A stretch of DNA of 42,979 nucleotides from Paludibacter sp. (GTDB taxonomy: Bacteria > Bacteroidota > Bacteroidia > Bacteroidales > Paludibacteraceae). Under the pieces are notes generated by a model. That model had not been told where the DNA came from and did not search any database. It saw nothing but the letters and a program-made list of their open reading frames with translations. Positions 37,049 through 42,979 of the stretch are shown in pieces. The translations under genes were made by a program, and so were the position numbers. Numbering within the stretch: position 1 is the stretch's first letter; each line of letters starts with the position of its first letter. The DNA lies in NCBI GenBank assembly GCA_020049335.1, contig JAIFKX010000076.1:1-42979 (forward strand), given 5' to 3'.

Positions 37049-38590
37049 ATGAAACACTTACATATAATCGCTGCAATTTTTGCAGTTATAAGTCTGACGG
37101 CATGTTCCAAGGATTTTCTGGATAGAAAAAATCCAAACGAAATGACTACCACCGACTTTTGGAAAACAGGCGACGATCTCCAAAAAGGAATTGACGCTGC
37201 TTACCGTCCATTGCGTTTTAACGGCGCATATTCCCGATGGCTACATATTCTTTACGTGTCGCGTTCCGACGAGGGTTACAGCGAATCGCCAAACCCTTAT
37301 TTTCAGTCATACTCAAATTTTCTCACAAAAAGCTACAACGATGATTCAGCAGAGGCAATAAAATTTACCTGGATTGATTTATACAAAGGTATTTTCTGGG
37401 CTAATCAGGTTATATACAACAGTACGAATATCAAAATGGATGAGGCATTGAAGACCAGAATTCTTGGTGAAGCGTATTTCTTACGTGGGATGCATTATTT
37501 CAACATTGCTGCTGTATATGGTCGTGGACCATTAATGTTAAATCCGTTTGCAGGTGGCGAAGCACCAGAAGTTGCAGAACAATTGGGTTTGTACGAACAG
37601 GCACGCAAAGATTTCGACGAAGCCATCAAAAGGCTTCCTGCTTACTACAGCGAACTTAAAAATTTGGGGCGTACAACCGAAGGAGCTGCACGTGGAATGC
37701 GTATAAAAGTACTTATGCAAGAACATAACTGGGCTGAAGCAGAAGCAGAATGCCGTACAATTTTTGCCTTGAAAAACAGTGGAGGACAACCACTTTATTC
37801 ATTAGTAACCAATTATAAAGATAATTTTTCGCAAGCAGGCGAGAATAATGCTGAATCAATCTTTGAAGTTCAGTATGCTCCTGGATTGCAATCAGGTGCG
37901 GAAGTCGGATGTAACCGTGCAAAATTTATGGGTATTGCAGCCGATGGATTATCATGGGCAGATGCTTATCCACGCAAATCGCTTTATAATGAGTTTTTAT
38001 TGGAAAAAACAACTGCCAATAAACCCGACCCTCGTATAAAACATACTTTGGCATATTACGATCCGGCAAATCCTACCGAAACATTTTATGGTAAAACATG
38101 GGATGAAATGAGTTTGAACCACGACATGGTTTATTGGAAAAAATACACCAATTACGAAACTGCAACTGTTGAAGATTATAATTCAGGAATCAATTTCAGA
38201 GTTGTTCGCCTCGCCGATATATATTTGTTGTACGCCGAAGCGCTCAACGAACTGAACCGAACTTCCGAAGCCTACGAATACATCAATAAAGTTCGTCGAC
38301 GTGTAGGAATGCCTGATCTTGAGAACTCAACCGTTTTTACTGGCATTGGAATCGACAAAGAGAAAATGCGTACACAAATTAGGCACGAACGTAGCTGCGA
38401 ATTAGGTGGAGAATCAACTCGCTGGTTCGACTTGGAACGTTGGGGTATGTTTGAAATTGCTACTAATGTAGCATGGCTCAAAAATCGCGATGCCGATTTT
38501 AACAATTTTATCATTGGTGTAAATAATCGCTTCCCGATACCATACCACGAGATTGCATTAGTTCCAATTACTCAAAACCCAGGATATTAA
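37049..38590 (+). CDS. SusD/RagB-like surface glycan-binding lipoprotein
   Basis: 513 residues. A lipoprotein signal peptide with lipobox SLTAC (MKHLHIIAAIFAVI...) is followed by the SusD N-terminal pattern FLDRKNPNEMTTTDFWKTGDD, TPR-like helices (EAYFLRGMHYFNIAAVYGRGP), and the C-terminal RagB/SusD block: LADIYLLYAEALNELNRT, YINKVRRRVGMP, then IRHERSCELGGESTRWFDLERWG. It forms the extracellular lid on the SusC partner and binds the substrate glycan at the surface. Ligand not predictable. It follows SusC by 32 bases and precedes the GH43 lipoprotein by 64 bases. Confidence 0.95.
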   Translation: MKHLHIIAAIFAVISLTACSKDFLDRKNPNEMTTTDFWKTGDDLQKGIDAAYRPLRFNGAYSRWLHILYVSRSDEGYSESPNPYFQSYSNFLTKSYNDDSAEAIKFTWIDLYKGIFWANQVIYNSTNIKMDEALKTRILGEAYFLRGMHYFNIAAVYGRGPLMLNPFAGGEAPEVAEQLGLYEQARKDFDEAIKRLPAYYSELKNLGRTTEGAARGMRIKVLMQEHNWAEAEAECRTIFALKNSGGQPLYSLVTNYKDNFSQAGENNAESIFEVQYAPGLQSGAEVGCNRAKFMGIAADGLSWADAYPRKSLYNEFLLEKTTANKPDPRIKHTLAYYDPANPTETFYGKTWDEMSLNHDMVYWKKYTNYETATVEDYNSGINFRVVRLADIYLLYAEALNELNRTSEAYEYINKVRRRVGMPDLENSTVFTGIGIDKEKMRTQIRHERSCELGGESTRWFDLERWGMFEIATNVAWLKNRDADFNNFIIGVNNRFPIPYHEIALVPITQNPGY

Positions 38591-38654
38591 TCTTCTAACA
38601 ATAACACTTTTACTTTAGAAATTATCACAATCAAATAATTATCAAATATTTAAA

Positions 38655-39737
38655 ATGAAAAAAACATTAATGAATATAACATTTATACTTCTGAACACAT
38701 TGTTATTCTGGTCGTCTTGTGTTGAAAAAACGGAAGAAATTCTTATTTGGAACGACCCTCCAACTTCGGCTGATACACTTTACCAAAATCCTGTATTTGA
38801 ACCTGACTTAGCTGACCCATCTGTAGTTAAAGCAGCAGATGGTTGGTTTTATGCTTATGGTACTGAAAATAATTGGAGTAACGGTATTCACCGAATGGTA
38901 CCTATTATTAAATCTAAGAATCTTACCAAATGGGAATATGTAGCGGATGCATTTATTGCAAGACCAACATGGAAAACAGATGGCGGAATTTGGGCTGTGG
39001 ATGTAACGTTTGTAAATAGCAAATACTATATGTATTACAGCGTTTCCACCTGGGGGGATTCAAATCCGGGAATCGGTTTAGCTATTGCTGATTTACCTTA
39101 TGGGCCTTTTGTTGATCAGGGAAAGGTTTTTGATTCTCAGTCGATTGGCGTAGCTAACAGTATTGACCCATGTTTTATTCAAACCGGAAGCGGGCGGAAT
39201 AAAAAGTCTTATTTGTTTTGGGGAAGTTTTCAAGGTATTTTTGGAACTGAGTTAAGTGCTGACCTGAAAACTGCTGTAGGTGCAAAATTCAAAATAGCAA
39301 ATGCTAATTTTGAAGGGACTTACATTTTGGAACGCAATGGCAAATTTTACTTCTTTGGTTCATTGGGTACATGTTGCGAAGGTATAGACAGCAAATACCA
39401 TGTTGCAGTAGCATGTGCAACCAATATTACTGGTCCCTATCTTGATAAATCCGGAAATTCAATTGCTGATTTTGGACAGGAAGGAACTCTTTTTATTAGC
39501 GGAGATCGTGAATGGGGTTGGGTTGGCCCGGGTCACAATGCCGAAATAATGACTGATGACAGAGGCAATGACTTCTTCTTATATCATGCCATTGATGTAA
39601 AAAATCCATATTTAGCTGGTGGGGCTACACGTCGCCCGTTGATGATGGACAAAATAACATGGGTTGATGGTTGGCCTCAAATAAAAAATGGATTACCAAG
39701 TAAAACCTTGCAAGCAGCCCCATATTTCGAAAAATAA
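38655..39737 (+). CDS. GH43 family lipoprotein (arabinanase/arabinofuranosidase-like)
   Basis: 360 residues. A lipoprotein signal (lipobox FWSSC, Cys about residue 22) suggests an outer-membrane anchored enzyme. The propeller starts at YQNPVFEPDLADPSVVKAADG; candidate catalytic residues are the Asp of LADPSV (base), the Asp of NSIDPCF (pKa modulator) and the Glu of NFEGTYI (acid). The usually conserved strand IWAPDV reads IWAVDV here. The next gene encodes a close GH43 paralogue with the standard WAPDV. GH43 members in SusCD loci commonly act on arabinan or arabinoxylan; linkage and subfamily cannot be settled here. Likely part of the HTCS-controlled SusCD operon. Confidence 0.88.
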   Translation: MKKTLMNITFILLNTLLFWSSCVEKTEEILIWNDPPTSADTLYQNPVFEPDLADPSVVKAADGWFYAYGTENNWSNGIHRMVPIIKSKNLTKWEYVADAFIARPTWKTDGGIWAVDVTFVNSKYYMYYSVSTWGDSNPGIGLAIADLPYGPFVDQGKVFDSQSIGVANSIDPCFIQTGSGRNKKSYLFWGSFQGIFGTELSADLKTAVGAKFKIANANFEGTYILERNGKFYFFGSLGTCCEGIDSKYHVAVACATNITGPYLDKSGNSIADFGQEGTLFISGDREWGWVGPGHNAEIMTDDRGNDFFLYHAIDVKNPYLAGGATRRPLMMDKITWVDGWPQIKNGLPSKTLQAAPYFEK

Positions 39738-39769
39738 TAATTTAAAAACTATCTTTATTAATTGTCATA

Positions 39770-40978
39770 ATGAAAATACAAATCATCATATCACTTTTAC
39801 TTCTTACGTTTAATGCTTCATTATCAGCTCAATTTGTTCCGTTTAATACAGTTTATGGGATGCAACATGCCGATATAGTAGCAGTAGATATTGATAATGA
39901 TGGTGATATGGATGTTGTTGTAAGTGGGGTTACAACTGAAAATAGTTTGCAAGTTCCCAAAAGTATGATTTATATTAATAACAATGGTGTTTTCACCCCT
40001 CAATTTTCTGAAAATCCTTCTACTTATCAGAATCCTGTTTTTACACCAGATTTTGCAGATCCTACGGTGATAAAAGCTGTAGATGGCTGGTATTATGCTT
40101 ATGGCACAGAAAACACTTGGACTGATGGGCATCATATAGTTCCGATTATAAAATCTAAAAATCTCGTTCAATGGCAATTTGTGTCCAATGCATTTAATGT
40201 GCGTCCAAGTTGGAAAACCGATGGTGGGATTTGGGCACCCGATGTCACTTATATAAATGGCAAATACTATATGTATTACAGTCTTTCTACATGGGGCGAC
40301 AGTAATCCTGGAATTGGGCTAGCAATTGCAGACTTGCCTCAGGGACCGTTTGTAGATCAAGGCAAGCTCTTCGATTCAAATTCCATTGGAGTTGCTAATA
40401 GTATAGACCCATTCTTTATTCAAACAGGCTCAGGAGCTACACTTAAGTCATATCTCTTTTGGGGAAGTTTTAATGGTATATACGGTATTCAATTAAGTGC
40501 CGACTTAAAAAGCACATCAGGATTAAAATTTAAAATTGCAGGGGATGCATTTGAAGCTCCTTATATCAAAGAAAAAGATGGCAAGTTTTACTTTTTCGGT
40601 TCAATTGGGAGTTGTTGCGAAGGGGCAGATAGTCAATATCATTTAGGCGTAGCAGTTGCTGATAACATTATAGGTCCTTATAAGAATAAAAATAATACAA
40701 GCATACTTATAAGTGGCCAAGAAGGCACATTATTTCTTAGTGGAAATTCTACACTTGGATGGGTGGGACCAGGTCATAATTCAAAAATCATTACAGACGA
40801 TGCAGGAAATGATTATCTTTTTTATCATGCAATTGATGTATCAAACTCCACGCTACCTAGTGGGGCAACCCGACGACCATTAATGCTCGACAAAATAAAC
40901 TGGATAGGTGGTTGGCCTTCAATAACGGGTGGATTTCCAAATGCTAATATACAAATTAGTCCTGTCGTTACTCAATAA
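39770..40978 (+). CDS. GH43 enzyme with an FG-GAP/VCBS-like N-terminal segment (mosaic gene)
   Basis: 402 residues with signal peptide MKIQIIISLLLLTF, ending LSAQ, and no lipobox. Residues ~20-82 carry one FG-GAP/VCBS repeat (VDIDNDGDMDVVVSG, MIYINNNGVF) closely resembling the N-terminus of the next gene. From ~84 (YQNPVFTPDFADPTVIKAVDG) to the end it is a full GH43 propeller closely matching the previous gene, with IWAPDVTY, NSIDPFF and AFEAPYI holding the candidate catalytic Asp/Glu residues. No sorting tail, so probably periplasmic. The arrangement looks like a recombination between copies of its two neighbours; a single Ca-loop blade cannot make a propeller by itself. The reading frame is uninterrupted through the junction. 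Activity is expected to be like that of the previous GH43. Confidence 0.85.
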   Translation: MKIQIIISLLLLTFNASLSAQFVPFNTVYGMQHADIVAVDIDNDGDMDVVVSGVTTENSLQVPKSMIYINNNGVFTPQFSENPSTYQNPVFTPDFADPTVIKAVDGWYYAYGTENTWTDGHHIVPIIKSKNLVQWQFVSNAFNVRPSWKTDGGIWAPDVTYINGKYYMYYSLSTWGDSNPGIGLAIADLPQGPFVDQGKLFDSNSIGVANSIDPFFIQTGSGATLKSYLFWGSFNGIYGIQLSADLKSTSGLKFKIAGDAFEAPYIKEKDGKFYFFGSIGSCCEGADSQYHLGVAVADNIIGPYKNKNNTSILISGQEGTLFLSGNSTLGWVGPGHNSKIITDDAGNDYLFYHAIDVSNSTLPSGATRRPLMLDKINWIGGWPSITGGFPNANIQISPVVTQ

Positions 40979-41025
40979 TAAATAAATATAAACTCAATTA
41001 TTAATCTTTTAAATCAATTTACAAA

Positions 41026-42831
41026 ATGAGAAACTTTACTTTAATTTTAATGTTTTTCGCAATATCAGTTGCGAATGCACAATTTGCACAATTCGATGCA
41101 ACTTTTGACATGCAACACGGTGATGTTGTGGCTGCCGACATAGACAATGATGGAGACTTTGATATTATAGTTAGTGGAGAGACAGGAGGAAATCCAAAGA
41201 CTGTAAAAAATGCAATTTTCATCAACAATGCAGGTACTTATACTTTGCAGGGAACTGATAATGTAATTACTCCGGGACATTTTGCCGACATCAAAATAGG
41301 CGATTTTGATGGTGATGGTGACTTGGATGTAATATTTAATGGGAATAGCAATAACGAAATGGGAAAAGGCATTGCGCTTAATGATGGAAATGGAATCTTT
41401 TCACGTTCAGCATTAGATGTTACTTCGGCCACTATCTCGTGTGGATTTGCCGATTTTAACAATGATGGATTGCTCGATTATTTTGTTATAGGAAATGGTA
41501 CTGCAAACACGGGTACTATGTTTTTTCAGAATGGCGATGGAACATTTACCAAAGACCAAAGTTCATTTAGAAATCTAAACCTAGTAGATCCTGATATTTC
41601 AATTGTCGACTTTAATAACGATGGTTATATTGATATGTTTATAAGCGCATGGGATGATACTGCAAAATCGCGCTATTCCTCTTTATTAATTAATGATGGG
41701 TTTGGAAAGTTTGTTGCATTGCTTCAACCAAATCTTATCCGAAAAGGTTTCGGCTCATCAGTCTGGGGCGATGTAGATGGTGATGGTTGGATGGATTTAT
41801 TACTTAATGGTGATGGTGGTGCAGATGGCGAAGGTAGCTCGGATGTTTATCGCCTATATAAAAATAATGGGGGAAATCTTGAACCTAAAGCTACTTTCAA
41901 CGATTATCGTCAAATAAGCGTGGGAGATGGAGCACGCATGGTAGATTGGGATAATGATGGAGATTTAGATATTATTTTAACTGGTTGGAGTGGAACAAAA
42001 GGCCGACAGGCTACTATGCTTTTTGAATGTACCAATGCCACCAACTTCACTTATACCGAAAATGCATTGAGCAATACTGATTTTCCCGGAGTATCTGAAA
42101 GTAGTATTGAAACAGCCGATTTGAATAATGATGGCAAGATTGACCTTCTGATTACCGGATATAATGGAAATCAGGCAACACAAGTAGGTAAATTCGACAA
42201 GAATATCTGCGGATATTATCTTAATCAATCATCAAAAGTTAATATAAAACCTACAATACCAAGTGCCTTAAATCACCAAATTGTGAAGTCGGGTGAAGAA
42301 ACCTTAGTCACTTTAAGTTGGAATGCTGCAAGTGACATCGAAACTCCACAAAAATCTTTGACTTACAACGTATTGCTTAAAAATACAACTACAGGTAAAT
42401 GGCTATACAATCCAATGGCAGTAATTGGAGGTGAAAAAGATGGCTGGAGAAAAGTGAGTCAACATGGCAATGTATTTACAAATAAACGTTGGGAACTTTA
42501 CAATTTGCCTGCAGGTAATTACGAATGGAGCGTACAAGCCATTGATGCAAATTTTGTTGGTGGACCATATGCAGTATTAAAGACTTTTAGCATTACAGCT
42601 ACCGCTTTAAAACAAGTTATTGAAGGAGTAAACATCTCAAATTCCGATGGGAAATTAATGATAAATAATAATACAGGAAATAATATAAATATTCAAATAT
42701 ATGGTACAACCGGAAGTCTAGTAAAGCAAATTTCTGTAAACCATACAGTTTCTTTATCCTTAAATCGAGGAGTTTACTTTATAAAAGTTATGACTACGAA
42801 TAAAACTATGACTAAAAAAATAGTTTTATAG
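41026..42831 (+). CDS. Secreted seven-repeat FG-GAP/VCBS beta-propeller with FN3-like domain and T9SS tail
   Basis: 601 residues with a signal peptide (~1-18, ending ANAQ). Seven Asp-rich calcium-loop repeats are visible: DIDNDGDFD, DFDGDGDLD, DFNNDGLLD, DFNNDGYID, DVDGDGWMD, DWDNDGDLD and DLNNDGKID, consistent with one complete seven-bladed integrin-type propeller (~20-405). A fibronectin-III-like domain follows (~410-520, VTLSWNAASDIETP), then a T9SS sorting tail (~525-601, RGVYFIKVM and TKKIVL). No catalytic motif was recognised. Probably a surface glycan-binding or scaffold protein of the SusCD locus; some FG-GAP-containing propellers are enzymes, so lyase or hydrolase activity is not excluded. 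A further gene with a similar N-terminus begins 61 bases downstream. Confidence 0.85.
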   Translation: MRNFTLILMFFAISVANAQFAQFDATFDMQHGDVVAADIDNDGDFDIIVSGETGGNPKTVKNAIFINNAGTYTLQGTDNVITPGHFADIKIGDFDGDGDLDVIFNGNSNNEMGKGIALNDGNGIFSRSALDVTSATISCGFADFNNDGLLDYFVIGNGTANTGTMFFQNGDGTFTKDQSSFRNLNLVDPDISIVDFNNDGYIDMFISAWDDTAKSRYSSLLINDGFGKFVALLQPNLIRKGFGSSVWGDVDGDGWMDLLLNGDGGADGEGSSDVYRLYKNNGGNLEPKATFNDYRQISVGDGARMVDWDNDGDLDIILTGWSGTKGRQATMLFECTNATNFTYTENALSNTDFPGVSESSIETADLNNDGKIDLLITGYNGNQATQVGKFDKNICGYYLNQSSKVNIKPTIPSALNHQIVKSGEETLVTLSWNAASDIETPQKSLTYNVLLKNTTTGKWLYNPMAVIGGEKDGWRKVSQHGNVFTNKRWELYNLPAGNYEWSVQAIDANFVGGPYAVLKTFSITATALKQVIEGVNISNSDGKLMINNNTGNNINIQIYGTTGSLVKQISVNHTVSLSLNRGVYFIKVMTTNKTMTKKIVL

Positions 42832-42892
42832 AAAATTCACTTAATAAATTAAAAATCAATTGAGACTACTCAACTAACTAAAAAATTCAATC

Positions 42893-42979
42893 ATGAAAAA
42901 ACAAACTTTCATTGGAGTTTTTGCACTCCTATCTTTAGCGATCAATGCTCAGTATGCTCATTTGCCAGCACCTTTCGAC
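42893..42979 (+). CDS. Start of a further secreted protein, probable FG-GAP paralogue (3' end outside window)
   Basis: Too short for the ORF track. An ATG at 42893 opens 29 codons to the window edge: signal peptide MKKQTFIGVFALLSLAINAQ followed by YAHLPAPFD. The sequence after the signal peptide aligns with NAQFAQFDATFD of the preceding propeller protein, so this is probably another member of the same family. Only the N-terminus is visible. Confidence 0.65.
   Translation, partial: MKKQTFIGVFALLSLAINAQYAHLPAPFD

Noticed and set aside
36937-37125. Small + strand ORF bridging the end of SusC and start of SusD
   Set aside because: It overlaps both genes out of frame and has no homology signal; the SusC-SusD spacing is normal without it.
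39824-40177. 117-aa minus-strand ORF, the longest of the shadow ORFs
   Set aside because: It lies wholly opposite the GH43 mosaic gene, has no recognisable domain, and is a low-complexity reverse image of that gene.
1-42979. CRISPR arrays, tRNA/rRNA genes, insertion sequences and integrases
   Set aside because: No regularly spaced repeats, cloverleaf-like or rRNA sequence, transposase ORF or terminal inverted repeats were recognised. Duplications here are explained by gene and domain copying.

Overview
The window is a stretch of a Bacteroidota (Bacteroidetes) chromosome given over almost entirely to glycan breakdown. The phylum assignment rests on four things seen here: a SusC/SusD pair, a hybrid two-component regulator (HTCS), several secreted proteins ending in type IX secretion system (T9SS) sorting domains, and AT-rich leaders without Shine-Dalgarno sites but with TAnnTTTG-type promoter boxes. 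The genus cannot be fixed; an environmental, T9SS-positive lineage is more likely than a gut Bacteroides.

Layout. Region A (1-29544, all +): a modular GH71/99-like protein cut by the left window edge; a GH43-like protein carrying the same CBM6-PA14-sorting-domain tail; a GH106 alpha-L-rhamnosidase; an L-fucose/L-arabinose isomerase-like enzyme; a serine-type S1 sulfatase; a URO-D/MtaA-like protein; an orphan TonB-dependent receptor without SusD; a secreted beta-helix protein; a 1780-residue modular GH99-like protein; its stripped-down tandem paralogue; and a GH78 alpha-L-rhamnosidase. Region A ends in a strong intrinsic terminator that overlaps the 3' end of the convergent HTCS gene. Region B: the HTCS gene (-), a 327-base divergent control region with direct repeats, then (+) SusC, SusD, a GH43 lipoprotein, a second GH43 fused to a propeller-type N-terminus, a seven-repeat FG-GAP/VCBS propeller protein with a T9SS tail, and the first 29 codons of what looks like another member of that last family.

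How the genes could work together (inference). T9SS-exported, multi-CBM enzymes would bind and cut a polymer at the cell surface. The SusC/D pair and the orphan TonB receptor would import fragments. Periplasmic GH78, GH106, GH43, the smaller GH99-like enzyme and the sulfatase would trim rhamnosyl, arabinosyl-type and sulfate decorations. The isomerase and URO-D-like protein, which lack signal peptides, would act on released sugars in the cytoplasm. The gene set suggests a rhamnose-containing, possibly sulfated or O-methylated glycan. No polysaccharide lyase or GH105/GH88 is visible, so classical ulvan or rhamnogalacturonan-I degradation is not demonstrated.

The most novel-looking elements are the three GH99-like proteins, which keep one active-site Glu but not the second of the GH99 signature, two of them with an extra domain inserted in the barrel; an unnamed repeated N-terminal module; the GH106-isomerase-sulfatase-URO-D cassette; and the mosaic GH43 gene built from parts matching its two neighbours.
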